Source: Sphingomonas astaxanthinifaciens DSM 22298 (lineage in GTDB: Bacteria > Pseudomonadota > Alphaproteobacteria > Sphingomonadales > Sphingomonadaceae). From it: a DNA stretch of 64,000 bases. Location of the stretch: the NCBI RefSeq assembly GCF_000711715.1, contig NZ_JONN01000002.1:124001-188000 (forward strand). Reading direction: 5' to 3'. This document shows, piece after piece, positions 29,265 to 41,385 of this stretch. How positions within the stretch are numbered: position 1 is the first letter of the stretch; each line of letters opens with the position of its first letter. The notes beneath the pieces were generated by a model that was not told the origin of the DNA, made no database searches, and saw only the letters and a list, made by a program, of their open reading frames with translations. A program made the position numbers and the translations under genes.

Positions 29265-30313
29265 GTGGCGCGTACGCCCAAGAAGGCCGCCGAGGCCGTT
29301 CCTTTGACTCCCAATCGCGAACGGCCACCGGAGCCGCAGCGCTACCAGGCGAGCAAGGAGGAGCTGCTCGGCTTCTATCGCCAGATGCTGCTGATCCGCC
29401 GCTTCGAGGAGCGCGCCGGCCAGCTCTACGGCCTCGGCTTCATCGGCGGCTTCTGCCACCTCTACATCGGCCAGGAAGCGGTCGCAGTCGGGCTGCAGAG
29501 CGCGATGGAAGTCGGCAAGGACAGCGTCATCACCGGCTATCGCGATCATGGCCACATGCTCGCCTACGGGATCGACCCCAAGGTCATCATGGCCGAGCTG
29601 ACCGGCCGCGCCGCCGGCATCTCCAAGGGCAAGGGCGGCTCGATGCACATGTTCAGTGTCGAGCACGGCTTCTACGGCGGCCACGGCATCGTCGGCGCGC
29701 AGGTGTCCCTGGGCACCGGCCTCGCCTTCAAGCACCAGTATAGCGCCGATGGCGGCGTGTGCCTGTCCTATTTCGGCGACGGTGCGGCCAACCAGGGGCA
29801 GGTCTACGAGAGCTTCAACATGGCCGAGCTGTGGAAGCTGCCGGTCATCTACGCGATCGAGAACAACCATTACGCCATGGGCACCAGCGTCGAGCGCTCG
29901 GCTTCCGAACCCGAATTCTATCGCCGCGGCGAGAGCTTCCGCATCCCCGGCATCCAGGTCGACGGCATGGACGTGCTGGCGGTGCGCGGCGCGGCGCAGG
30001 TCGCGCTCGACTGGACCCGCGCGGGCAAGGGCCCGATCATCCTCGAACTCAAGACTTATCGCTATCGCGGCCACTCGATGAGCGATCCGGCCAAGTACCG
30101 GACCCGCGAGGAAGTGCAGAGCTACCGCGAGAACCAGGACCCGATCCAGCGCGCCGAAAAGGAGCTGGTCGCGATGGGGGTGGCCGAAGAAGAGCTCAAG
30201 GCAATCGACAAGGAAATCAAGGACATCGTGGTGGAAGCCGCGAAGTTTGCCGAAGAGGCGCCCGAGCCCGAGGCGGCCGAGCTCTACACTGACGTCCTGG
30301 TGGAGAATTACTG

Positions 30314-30314
<1 letters not shown>
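29265..30314 (+). CDS. pdhA: Pyruvate dehydrogenase E1 component subunit alpha
   Basis: The 349-residue thiamine-diphosphate-binding alpha subunit of the pyruvate dehydrogenase complex. The ThDP motif starts [15 protein letters not shown] and ends ENNHYAMGT. The phosphorylation-loop-like [14 protein letters not shown] is present. ARPTPKKAA-type Lys/Pro residues make a flexible N-terminus. The start is GTG 29265. The TGA stop overlaps the pdhB ATG by one base (TGATG), so subunits are produced in balance. E2 and E3 genes are not in this window. Confidence 0.97.
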
Positions 30315-31738
<1,424 letters not shown>

Positions 31739-31754
31739 CCCGATGGAAGATGGC

Positions 31755-31833
31755 GTCACCCCGGACTTGATCCGGGGTCCCGCTTCTTCCCTCGAAAAGG
31801 GTAGCGGGATCCCGGGTCGAGCCCGGGGTGACG
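31755..31833. repeat. Inverted pair of family-B REP elements
   Basis: GTCACCCCGGACTTGATCCG (31755 onward) is inverted at about 31804-31833 (ATCCCGGGTCGAGCCCGGGG). The two copies pair with each other over roughly 30 bases with a few mismatches. It sits between pdhB and def. Confidence 0.9.
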
Positions 31834-31864
31834 AGGGATGGGTTAGCCACTAGATAGCCTCGCC

Positions 31865-32401
31865 ATGGCCATTCTTCCCATCGTCTGCATTCCCGATCCG
31901 ATCCTGCGCGAGATCTCGACTCCGGTCGAAACCTTCGACGCTGAACTGAAGACCCTCATCGCCGACATGTTCGAGACGATGTACGACGCGCCCGGCATCG
32001 GTCTCGCCGCGGTCCAGGTGGGCGTCGCCAAAAGGCTGCTCGTCATCGACCTCCAGGAAGAAGAGGACGAAGAGGGCAAGCCGATCAAGGACCCGCGCGT
32101 CTTCATCAACCCGGAGGTGCTCGAGGAGAGCGGGACGATGGTGCCCTACAAGGAGGGCTGCCTGTCGATCCCCGAGCAATATGCCGAAGTGCTGCGCCCC
32201 GACCGGATCAAGGCGCGGTGGCAGGATGCCGAGGGCAAGACCCACGAGTACGAGATCACCGGCCTGCTGGCGGTCTGCCTCCAGCACGAGATCGACCATC
32301 TGAACGGCGTGCTGTTCATCGACCACCTCTCGCGGCTGAAGCGCGAGATGCTGCTCAAGAAGCTGGCTAAGGGCCGCAAGGACGGCTCGATCACGATGTA
32401 G
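31865..32401 (+). CDS. def: Peptide deformylase
   Basis: A 178-residue metalloenzyme that removes the formyl group from the N-terminal Met of nascent proteins. All three motifs are present: GIGLAAVQVG (motif 1, about residue 45), EGCLSIPE (motif 2, metal Cys) and QHEIDHLNG (motif 3, HExxH with two metal His). Length and start (MAILPIVCIPDPILR) are normal. It stands alone after a REP pair and is followed by another REP pair before the convergent purF gene. No fmt gene is adjacent. Confidence 0.97.
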   Translation: MAILPIVCIPDPILREISTPVETFDAELKTLIADMFETMYDAPGIGLAAVQVGVAKRLLVIDLQEEEDEEGKPIKDPRVFINPEVLEESGTMVPYKEGCLSIPEQYAEVLRPDRIKARWQDAEGKTHEYEITGLLAVCLQHEIDHLNGVLFIDHLSRLKREMLLKKLAKGRKDGSITM

Positions 32402-32404
32402 GTC

Positions 32405-32482
32405 GTCGTCCCGGCGAAGGCCGGGGTCTCAGGAGGCTGAGTCCGAATTTGGCTGAGGTCCCGGCCTTCGCCGGGACGACGC
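32405..32482. repeat. Inverted pair of family-C REP elements
   Basis: GTCGTCCCGGCGAAGGCCGG (32405 onward) and CCCGGCCTTCGCCGGG (about 32460-32475) are inverted copies about 20 bases apart. They fill the space between the convergent def and purF genes and could act as a bidirectional transcript end. Confidence 0.92.
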
Positions 32483-32492
32483 GCTTCAAATC

Positions 32493-33944
32493 CTAGCTTA
32501 CCGCGGCGAGCTTCAATCCGCTTTCTTCCGCCTTCTTGTCGGTGAGGTCGGTCAGCCGGGTCGGATAGTCGCCGGTGAAGCAGGCGTCGCAGCGCTGCGG
32601 GGCGGCGGCGTCGCGGTGGTCACCAAGCGCGCGGTAGAGGCCGTCGATGCTGATGAAGGCGAGGCTGTCCGCGTTGATGTACTTGGCCATCGCCTCGACA
32701 TCCATCTGCGCGGCCAGCAGCTTGGCGCGCTCGGGCGTGTCGACGCCGTAGAAGCAGCTGTGGCGGGTCGGGGGCGAGGCGATCCGCATGTGCACCTCGC
32801 GCGCGCCGGCATCGCGCATCATCTGCACGATCTTGAGGCTGGTCGTCCCGCGCACGATCGAATCGTCGATCAACACCACGCGCTTGCCCTTGATCAGCGC
32901 GCTATTGGCATTGTGCTTGAGCTTGACGCCGAGGTGGCGGACCTCCTGGCTCGGCTGGATGAAGGTGCGGCCGACATAGTGCGAGCGGATGATGCCGAGC
33001 TCGAACGGAATCCCGCTCGCCTGCGCATAGCCGATCGCGGCCGGCACGCCGCTGTCGGGAACGGGGACCACGATGTCGGCCTCGACCCCGGCCTCCTCGG
33101 CCAGCACCGCGCCGATGTTCTTGCGGCTCTCGTAGACGCTGATCCCGTCGACCACGCTGTCGGGGCGCGAGAAATAGACATGCTCGAAGATGCAGGGACG
33201 CGGGGAGGCGGACGCGAAGGGGCGGAAGCTGCGCAGGCCGTCGGCGTTGACGATGACCATCTCGCCAGGTCCCACGTCGCGCTCGTAGCGGGCGCCGATG
33301 ACGTCGAGGGCCACGGTCTCGCTGGCGAAGACGACGGTGTCGCCGATCCGGCCCATGACGAGCGGACGGATGCCGAGCGGATCGCGGCAGGCGATCAAGC
33401 CCTGCTCGGTCAGCATCAGGAGGGCATAGGCGCCCTCGACCTGCGTCAGCGCGTCGACGATCCGGTCGAGGAGCTGGGTGTGCGCCGAGGTCGCGACGAG
33501 GTGGATGACGACCTCGGTGTCGGAGGTCGACTGGAAGATCGAGCCGCGCCGGTTGAGCGTTCGGCGAAGCTTCATCGCGTTAGAGATATTGCCGTTGTGG
33601 GCGACCGCGAAGCCGCCGTCGGCGAGCTCGGCGAACAGGGGCTGGACGTTGCGGAGCGCGGACGAGCCCGTGGTCGAATAGCGGACGTGGCCGATGGCGG
33701 TCCGGCCGGGGAGGGCGCGGATCACCTCGTCACGGTCGAAATTGCCCGCGACATGCCCCTGCGCGCGGTGCGAGTGGAACCCGCTCTGGTCGAGCGAGGT
33801 GATTCCCGCCGCTTCCTGCCCGCGATGCTGGAGCGCGTGGAGGCCCAAAGCAACGAAGCTCGCCGCATTGTCCGCGTTCCAGGCGGCGAAGATGCCGCAC
33901 TCCTCGCGCAGCTTGTCGTCGTCGTAAGGATTGGTCGTCAGCAT
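32493..33944 (-). CDS. purF: Amidophosphoribosyltransferase
   Basis: The 483-residue first enzyme of purine synthesis: PRPP plus glutamine to phosphoribosylamine. A class II glutaminase domain begins after a short propeptide; the catalytic Cys is Cys16 in [22 protein letters not shown] and [11 protein letters not shown] are typical. The phosphoribosyltransferase domain shows [14 protein letters not shown], the PRPP loop. The start is placed at the ATG 33942-33944 because upstream codons in this frame are a shadow of the divergent region. It is divergent from a small lipoprotein gene. Confidence 0.97.
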   Translation of the reverse strand: MLTTNPYDDDKLREECGIFAAWNADNAASFVALGLHALQHRGQEAAGITSLDQSGFHSHRAQGHVAGNFDRDEVIRALPGRTAIGHVRYSTTGSSALRNVQPLFAELADGGFAVAHNGNISNAMKLRRTLNRRGSIFQSTSDTEVVIHLVATSAHTQLLDRIVDALTQVEGAYALLMLTEQGLIACRDPLGIRPLVMGRIGDTVVFASETVALDVIGARYERDVGPGEMVIVNADGLRSFRPFASASPRPCIFEHVYFSRPDSVVDGISVYESRKNIGAVLAEEAGVEADIVVPVPDSGVPAAIGYAQASGIPFELGIIRSHYVGRTFIQPSQEVRHLGVKLKHNANSALIKGKRVVLIDDSIVRGTTSLKIVQMMRDAGAREVHMRIASPPTRHSCFYGVDTPERAKLLAAQMDVEAMAKYINADSLAFISIDGLYRALGDHRDAAAPQRCDACFTGDYPTRLTDLTDKKAEESGLKLAAVS

Positions 33945-34053
33945 GGGTCCGCCCGCTCTGAGATTGCCGCGCATATAGGGGAGGCGTGCGCGTTTGTCGC
34001 CTGTCCGCTGAACCGGGGTTGAAGGGGAGGCGACAGCGGGGCAGGAAAAGGCC

Positions 34054-34479
34054 ATGCGCCGCGCCTTGATCCTGTCCCTCCTGCTCCTCGCCGCCTGCCG
34101 CAACGCAGCGCCCGAGGGCAATCAGGCCGGGGCGGAGCCGGCGGCGCCGCGACCCCAGGCCTTTCTCAGCTATGCGGGAAGCGGCCGCGACCGCCTGTGC
34201 ATCGGCGGCCCGAACGCCGACGCCGGCGTGGTCGCTTACGGCGACGGCGATTCCAATTGTCTCGTCCGCGGACGGATCGAAGGCGGGGCGCTCGTCCCCA
34301 ACGGCGACCAGAGCTGCCGTCTTCCGGTCAGCGAGGCCGGCGACCGGATGACCTTCGGCCAGCTGCCAGCATCCTGTGCTTATTATTGCGGGCCGGGTGC
34401 GAGCCTTGCCGGCAAGACCTTCACCCGTATGGAAAAACCCGAGCCGGCGAGTGATCTCGTCGGCGATCCGCTCTGCTGA
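34054..34479 (+). CDS. Small Cys-rich putative lipoprotein
   Basis: A 141-residue protein with signal MRRALILSLLLLAAC (lipobox LAAC, Cys15). The mature part is Ala/Pro-rich at first, then a compact region with several Cys (RLCIGG, NCLVRG, QSCRLP, CAYYCGPG, PLC at the end), suggesting disulfide bonds in the periplasm. AGGAAAAGG lies before the ATG. I do not recognise the family. It is divergent from purF and followed after about 70 bases by the acyl-CoA dehydrogenase. Confidence 0.75.
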   Translation: MRRALILSLLLLAACRNAAPEGNQAGAEPAAPRPQAFLSYAGSGRDRLCIGGPNADAGVVAYGDGDSNCLVRGRIEGGALVPNGDQSCRLPVSEAGDRMTFGQLPASCAYYCGPGASLAGKTFTRMEKPEPASDLVGDPLC

Positions 34480-34548
34480 CATTATTGTTGATTAAGGGCC
34501 GCTCACCCACCTAGAGCATTGCCAACAGGTTCTTTCGGAGACGCCACG

Positions 34549-36345
34549 ATGCCCGTCTACAACGCCCCCGTCCGCGACACCCGCTACGTCCTCGACCACA
34601 TCGTGCAGATGCAGAACTTCGGCAACCTGCCGGGCTTCGCCGATGCCACCCCCGACCTCGTCGAGGCGATCCTCAACGAGGGCGCGCGCTTCACCCAGGA
34701 AGTGCTGCTTCCCCTCAACCGCATCGGTGACGAGGAAGGCTGCACCCGTCACGAGGACGGCTCGGTGACCACGCCCAAGGGCTTCAAGGACGCCTACAAG
34801 CAGTTCTGTGAACTCGGCTTCACCAGCCTGTCGGCGCCGCAGGAGTTTGGCGGGCAGGGGCTTCCCCACGTGCTCTCGACCGCGCTTTCCGAATATGTGC
34901 TCTCGGCCAACCAGAGCTTCGAGATGTATCATGGCCTGACCGCCGGCGCGATCGCCTCGCTGCTGGTCAAGGGCACGCCCGAGCAGCAGCAGACCTATGT
35001 CCCCAAGATGGTTGAGGGCACCTGGACGGGCACGATGAACCTCACCGAGCCGCATTGCGGAACCGACCTCGGGCTCATCAAGACCAAGGCCGAGCCGCAG
35101 GCCGACGGCAGCTACAAGATCACCGGCACCAAGATCTTCATCTCGTCCGGCGAGCACGACATGAGCGAGAACATCATCCACCTGGTGCTCGCCAAGATCG
35201 TCGGCGCGCCCGACAACGTGAAGGGCATTTCGCTGTTCGTGGTGCCCAAGTTCATCGTGCAAGAGGACGGCACCCCGGGTGAGCGCAACAGCCTCGCCTG
35301 CGGCTCGATCGAGCACAAGATGGGCATCCACGGCAATTCGACCTGCGTCATGAACTATGACGGCGCGACCGGCTGGCTGGTCGGCGAGCCCGAGAAGGGC
35401 CTGGCCGCCATGTTCATCATGATGAACGCCGCGCGCCTCGGCGTCGGCCTGCAGGGCCTCGCGCAGGGCGAGATCGCCTATCAGAATGCCGTGGCCTATG
35501 CGAAGGACCGCCGCCAGGGCCGGGCGCTGAAGCCCGAGCTGCGCGACGCCAATGCCAAGGCCGACAACCTGTTCGTCCACCCCGACGTCCGCCGCATGCT
35601 GCTCGAGGCCAAGGCCTTCAACGAGGCCGCCCGCGCGCTGATCCTGTGGGGGAGCCTGCAGGTCGACCTTTCCCGCAAGGGCGCGACCGAGGAAGAGCGC
35701 CAGCGCGCCGACGACCTCATTTCGCTGCTGACCCCGGTCATCAAGGGCTATCTCACCGACAAGGGCTTCGAGGCCACGGTGAACATGCAGCAGGTGTTCG
35801 GCGGCCACGGCTACATCCGCGAATGGGGGATGGAGCAGTTCGTCCGCGACGCCCGCATCGCCCAGATCTACGAGGGCACCAACGGCGTCCAGGCGATGGA
35901 CCTGGTCGGCCGCAAGCTCGGCGCCAATGGCGGCCGCGCGATCCAGCTCCTGTTCGCGACCATCGCCGCCGACATCGCCGACGCGCGCAAGAATGGCGAT
36001 CCCGCCGGGGTCGCGGGCCCGCTCGAGAAGGCGCTTGGCCATCTGCAGGCCGCGACCATGTGGCTGGCGCAGAACGGGATGCAGGATCCCAATCACGCCG
36101 GCGCGGGAGCGGTGCCCTACATGCACCTGATGGGTCTCGTGACGCTCGGCTGGATGTGGCTCAAGATGGCCGACGTCTCGGCCCGGCTCGAGAATGAGGC
36201 GGGCGAGGACGCGAGCTTCCACCAGACCAAGCTCGCCACCGCGCGCTTCTACGCCAGCCGCGAGCTTCCCAAGGCGAGCGCCTATCGCGGCCAGATCGAG
36301 GCCGGCGGCGACACGGTGATGGCGCTCGACGAAGCGGCCTTCTGA
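34549..36345 (+). CDS. Acyl-CoA dehydrogenase, long form (DmdC-like)
   Basis: A 598-residue flavoprotein that oxidises an acyl-CoA to the 2-enoyl-CoA. It begins with the short N-terminal extension MPVYNAPVRDTRYVLDHIV, typical of this long subfamily. The FAD/substrate region contains MNLTEPHCGTDLG and KIFISSGEHDM. The C-terminal half has VFGGHGYIREWGMEQFVRDARIAQIYEGTNGVQA in part, with the Glu of YEGTN as likely catalytic base, and an extra C-terminal domain. Database pipelines often name these 3-methylmercaptopropionyl-CoA dehydrogenase, but substrate cannot be told from sequence. ATG 34549 has CGGAG upstream. Confidence 0.92.
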   Translation: MPVYNAPVRDTRYVLDHIVQMQNFGNLPGFADATPDLVEAILNEGARFTQEVLLPLNRIGDEEGCTRHEDGSVTTPKGFKDAYKQFCELGFTSLSAPQEFGGQGLPHVLSTALSEYVLSANQSFEMYHGLTAGAIASLLVKGTPEQQQTYVPKMVEGTWTGTMNLTEPHCGTDLGLIKTKAEPQADGSYKITGTKIFISSGEHDMSENIIHLVLAKIVGAPDNVKGISLFVVPKFIVQEDGTPGERNSLACGSIEHKMGIHGNSTCVMNYDGATGWLVGEPEKGLAAMFIMMNAARLGVGLQGLAQGEIAYQNAVAYAKDRRQGRALKPELRDANAKADNLFVHPDVRRMLLEAKAFNEAARALILWGSLQVDLSRKGATEEERQRADDLISLLTPVIKGYLTDKGFEATVNMQQVFGGHGYIREWGMEQFVRDARIAQIYEGTNGVQAMDLVGRKLGANGGRAIQLLFATIAADIADARKNGDPAGVAGPLEKALGHLQAATMWLAQNGMQDPNHAGAGAVPYMHLMGLVTLGWMWLKMADVSARLENEAGEDASFHQTKLATARFYASRELPKASAYRGQIEAGGDTVMALDEAAF

Positions 36346-36353
36346 CGAACTGA

Positions 36354-36429
36354 CGTCGTCCCCGCGGAGGCGGGGACCTCGGGCGACGTGCGCTGTCTCC
36401 TGGGGTCTCCGCCTTCGCGGGGACGACGC
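36354..36429. repeat. Inverted pair of family-C REP variants
   Basis: GTCGTCCCCGCGGAGGCGGG (36356 onward) faces TCTCCGCCTTCGCGGGGACG (about 36406-36425). It lies between the convergent acyl-CoA dehydrogenase and thpR genes. Confidence 0.9.
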
Positions 36430-36959
36430 TATTTGAGCCCCACTTCCAACACTTCCTCATAATGCGGCCCGGCCTTGCCGAGCCGGCTTTCGAACAGAAC
36501 CAGCCGGTCGACGGTCCATGGCTCGCTTGAAAGCGTCCCGTGGCGCCGGAGCCAGTCCCCGAGCGCAGGCGCGGGGCCGCTCCAGCGGGCGAGGGTGATG
36601 TGGGGCGTGAAGGCGCGGATCTCGGGCGGGAGGCCCGCCGACTGCAGCGCGCGCTCGACCTTGGCGGCGAGCGCGGCGACCGGCTCGCGTGGCGCGATGC
36701 CGGCCCACAGGGCACCCGAACCTTTGTGGTGGAATTGCCCGACCCCTGCCAGCCTCAGGTCGAAGCGCGGGACATGCACGGCGGCGAGCGCGGCAGCGGC
36801 ATCCTCGGCAGTGCGACCGTCGACCTCGCCGATGAAGCGCAGGGTGAGGTGGAAGCTGTCGGCATGGACCCAGCGCAGCCCCTCGGGTCCGTCCTCGAGA
36901 TCGAGGAGCAGGTCGGCAATCGGCTTGGGAAGGGGGAGGGCGACGAACAGCCGGTGCAT
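36429..36959 (-). CDS. thpR: RNA 2',3'-cyclic phosphodiesterase
   Basis: A 176-residue member of the 2H phosphoesterase family, formerly called 2'-5' RNA ligase. Both HxTx catalytic motifs are present: HLTL (His37-Leu40, in DSFHLTLRFIGEV) and HITL (about residue 118-121, in FTPHITLARW). It hydrolyses 2',3'-cyclic phosphates of RNA to 2'-phosphates. ATG 36957-36959 gives the common start MHRLFVALPLP; the upstream ATG adds only MSQSDA. The stop abuts a family-C REP pair shared with the convergent dehydrogenase gene. Confidence 0.93.
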   Translation of the reverse strand: MHRLFVALPLPKPIADLLLDLEDGPEGLRWVHADSFHLTLRFIGEVDGRTAEDAAAALAAVHVPRFDLRLAGVGQFHHKGSGALWAGIAPREPVAALAAKVERALQSAGLPPEIRAFTPHITLARWSGPAPALGDWLRRHGTLSSEPWTVDRLVLFESRLGKAGPHYEEVLEVGLK

Positions 36960-37096
36960 GGCGTCACTTTGAGACAAGCGACGGTTACTGCAACGCTTAC
37001 CGTCGTCCGACCGGTTTTTCTTGAAACCTTCGGATGGCTCTACGATATATGGTCACGTGGACGGGCCATCTCGGTCCGCCGACAATGGAGCTAGAA

Positions 37097-37828
37097 ATGC
37101 AGAACTGGTCTGACCCGCGAACGACGACCGCCGCGAACCCCGCCGTATCGGTCGGCGTGCCGCGCGCCGCCCGCGACGCGGGCCTGCGGTCCTACATGTT
37201 GAGCGTGTACAATTACATGGCGTCGGGCGTGCTGCTGACCGGCATCGTCGCCCTGCTGTTCGCCTCGAGCGGCATGGCGGCCCAGGTTCTGCAGACCCCG
37301 CTGCGCTGGGTGATCATCTTCGCCCCGCTCGCCTTCGTCATGGCGATGAGCTTCGGCCTCAACCGGATGAAGACCTCGACCCTGCAGGCGCTCTACTGGG
37401 CGTTCGCGGTCGTGATGGGCCTGTCGATGAGCTCGATCTTCCTAGTCTATACCGGGACGAGCATCGCGACGACCTTCTTCGCCGTCGCCGCGGCCTTCGC
37501 CGGGCTGAGCCTCTGGGGCTACACCACCAAGCGTGACCTCAGCGGTTTCGGCACCTTCCTGATCATGGGCGTCGTCGGCCTGCTGGTCGCCTCGCTGCTG
37601 AACCTGTGGCTGCAGTCGAGCGCGATGCAGCTGGCGATCAGCGCGATCGGCGTGCTGCTGTTCGCGGGCCTGACCGCCTACGACACGCAGAAGATCAAGA
37701 GCATGTACGCCTATGTCGCGGGCAGCGACATGATGGGCAAGGTCGTGATCATGGGGGCGCTGAACCTCTATCTCGACTTCATCAACATGTTCACCTTCCT
37801 GCTGCAGTTCCTCGGCGACCGCCGCTAA
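37097..37828 (+). CDS. Bax inhibitor-1 / YccA family membrane protein
   Basis: A 243-residue polytopic protein of the TMBIM family. After a soluble N-terminus (about 30 residues) there are about seven transmembrane helices, including SYMLSVYNYMASGVLLTGIVALL, the TTKRDLSGFGTFLIMG loop, and AISAIGVLLFAGLTAYDTQKIKSMY, the typical sixth helix with Asp. The C-terminal NLYLDFINMFTFLLQFLG is the family signature. Members form pH-sensitive calcium leak channels or interact with FtsH. GGAG lies 6 bases before ATG 37097. A strong terminator follows the gene. Confidence 0.93.
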   Translation: MQNWSDPRTTTAANPAVSVGVPRAARDAGLRSYMLSVYNYMASGVLLTGIVALLFASSGMAAQVLQTPLRWVIIFAPLAFVMAMSFGLNRMKTSTLQALYWAFAVVMGLSMSSIFLVYTGTSIATTFFAVAAAFAGLSLWGYTTKRDLSGFGTFLIMGVVGLLVASLLNLWLQSSAMQLAISAIGVLLFAGLTAYDTQKIKSMYAYVAGSDMMGKVVIMGALNLYLDFINMFTFLLQFLGDRR

Positions 37829-37858
37829 GGGACGCGCACCAGAAGGATACGGTAGAAG

Positions 37859-37896
37859 GGACCCGGTGGAGCGATCCGCCGGGTCCTTTATTTTTG
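37859..37896 (+). terminator. Rho-independent terminator of the BI-1 gene
   Basis: GGACCCGGTGGA (37859-37870) pairs with TCCGCCGGGTCC (37875-37886) over 12 bases with one G-U around the tetraloop GCGA, followed by TTTATTTTT. Confidence 0.95.
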
Positions 37897-37932
37897 GGCG
37901 CAAGCATTTCAGCCTGACAGGAGATCCGAGCC

Positions 37933-38799
37933 ATGTGCGAGACCGACAAGGGCCGCTTCATCGTCGACACCGACATGACCCGGCGCGGGCTGATGATCGG
38001 GCTTGCGGGCACCGCTGCCGCGACGGGGCTTCCCGGCTTCGCGGCCGCCGCCGGGTCGGTCGTGGAGAGCGACGTCCTCGTGCCCACCCCCGACGGACAG
38101 GCCGATGCCGCGCTGTTCCACCCGGCGGGCAAGGGGCGCTGGCCGGCGGTCCTGATCTGGACCGACATTCTCGGGCTTCGTCCCGTCTTCCGCGAGATGG
38201 GCCGCCGCCTCGCCGCGCAGGGCCATGTCGTGCTCGTCCCCAATCCCTATTACCGGGCGAAGAAGGCGCCGGTGGTATCGGGGAGCGTCGACTTCTCCGA
38301 CCGCGCGGCGATGAAGCCGGTGATGGAGTATCGCGCCGCACTGACCGACGAACGCATCGACAGCGACGCGCGCGCCTATCTCGCCTTCCTCGACCGGCAG
38401 AAGGCCACCGACCGCGCGCGCGGGGCGGGCGTCCAGGGCTATTGCATGGGCGGGCCCTTCACCTTCCGGACCGCTGCCGCGGTGCCCGGGCGGATCCGCG
38501 CGGCGGCGAGCTTCCATGGCGGCGGGCTCGTCACCGACAAGCCGAACAGCCCGCACCTCCTCCTTCCCCGGACCAGGGCCGACTTTCTCGTCGCCATCGC
38601 GCAAAATGACGACGCCAGGCAGCCGGACGCCAAGGCCACGCTTCGCACCGCCTTCGCGCAAGCGAAGCGCCGGGCCGAGATCGAGGTCTATCCCGCCGAC
38701 CATGGCTGGTGCGTCGGCGGCAGCCAGGCCTATGACGAGGCCGCGGCCGAAAAGGCCTGGGCGCGCCTTACCAGCCTCTACAAGGCGCGGCTGGCCTAG
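37933..38799 (+). CDS. Dienelactone hydrolase family protein, Tat-type signal
   Basis: A 288-residue alpha/beta hydrolase. The N-terminus contains TRRGLMIGLAGTAAATG, a twin-arginine signal, so it is probably exported folded. The hydrolase core has VLIWTDILGLRPVFREMG, the nucleophile elbow GYCMGGPF (catalytic Cys, about residue 168) and PADHGWC (catalytic His, about 256), the Cys-His-Asp triad of dienelactone hydrolases. The natural substrate is unknown; export makes an aromatic-pathway role less likely. GGAG lies upstream of the ATG. Its TAG overlaps the stop of the convergent GST gene through CTAG. Confidence 0.9.
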   Translation: MCETDKGRFIVDTDMTRRGLMIGLAGTAAATGLPGFAAAAGSVVESDVLVPTPDGQADAALFHPAGKGRWPAVLIWTDILGLRPVFREMGRRLAAQGHVVLVPNPYYRAKKAPVVSGSVDFSDRAAMKPVMEYRAALTDERIDSDARAYLAFLDRQKATDRARGAGVQGYCMGGPFTFRTAAAVPGRIRAAASFHGGGLVTDKPNSPHLLLPRTRADFLVAIAQNDDARQPDAKATLRTAFAQAKRRAEIEVYPADHGWCVGGSQAYDEAAAEKAWARLTSLYKARLA

Positions 38800-39440
38800 G
38801 CCGCGGGGGCCGCTGCTTGGGCGGCGGCCTTCAGCGCCTCGCCCGCGTCGGTATCGATCTGCTTCGCGCGGCGCCAGGCGTCGCGGTCGGTGCAGCGGGC
38901 GACATAGGCCTTGAGCGTGTCCGAGCCCTCGATCATCCCGAACATCATCATGAAGCCGAGCTGCGAGGCCAGCACGAGGTCGGCCGCGGAGAAACGGCCC
39001 GTCACATAGTCGCGGTCGCCGAGCATCGTCTCGAGCGCCTCGAACACCAGCGCCTCGTTGCCGTGGCCGAACATCCGCTGCTTGTCCGCTGGCGGATCGT
39101 AATTGATCGCCTTCAAACTGAAGGTCATCTCGAGCGGTCCGCTCGCGAAGAAGAGATAGCGGTAATAGTCCGCGCGGTCGGCGGGAGCGGGGGCAAGTCC
39201 GGCGTCCGGAAAGGCGTCGGCAAGATAGGCGCAGATCGCCGCGACCTCGGTCACCACCTTGCCGCGGTGGCGGATCGCCGGGATCTTCATCATCGGGTTG
39301 ATCGCGCGATATTCGTCGCCCTTGAGGGTCGTCGCATAGTCGAGGATCACCGTCTCGTAGGGCGCGCCCACCTCCTCCAGCATCCAGCGGACGATCTGCC
39401 CGCGCGACTGCGGGTTGGTATAGAAAGTGAGGTCGGTCAT
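38796..39440 (-). CDS. Glutathione S-transferase family protein
   Basis: A 214-residue protein with the two-domain GST fold. The N-terminal thioredoxin-like part reads MTDLTFYTNPQSRGQIVRWMLEE; the Ser of QSRG is the likely glutathione-activating residue. KIPAIRHRGKVVTEVAAICAYLAD carries the cis-Pro and the glutathione-binding pattern (VTEVAAI). The helical C-terminal domain contains FSAADLVLASQLGF, the N-capping box. The start at ATG 39438-39440 is canonical. The substrate is unknown. It shares a CTAG stop overlap with the dienelactone hydrolase gene. Confidence 0.93.
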   Translation of the reverse strand: MTDLTFYTNPQSRGQIVRWMLEEVGAPYETVILDYATTLKGDEYRAINPMMKIPAIRHRGKVVTEVAAICAYLADAFPDAGLAPAPADRADYYRYLFFASGPLEMTFSLKAINYDPPADKQRMFGHGNEALVFEALETMLGDRDYVTGRFSAADLVLASQLGFMMMFGMIEGSDTLKAYVARCTDRDAWRRAKQIDTDAGEALKAAAQAAAPAA

Positions 39441-39533
39441 GGCGCTTCCCCTGCAGAACGAAAAGGGAACGTAACCCAGATGACCAGGCGATGGCAAGGC
39501 GGCCGGTCCGATCCCGGCCGCCCTGCAGATCGA

Positions 39534-41225
<1,692 letters not shown>

Positions 41226-41385
41226 CAGGGCTGGCTCCGTGAAATTTTCGCAAAGGCTGTGGCTGCTCATGCAACTCCCGTGCCGGTCTGAAAAGCAGCT
41301 TTTGTACGAAAAGCGGCAGGGGTTCCCTTCCGCCCTTTGGTCCGGGTCTGGAACGATCGGGCGATCTGGATCACTTGGGGGAGCG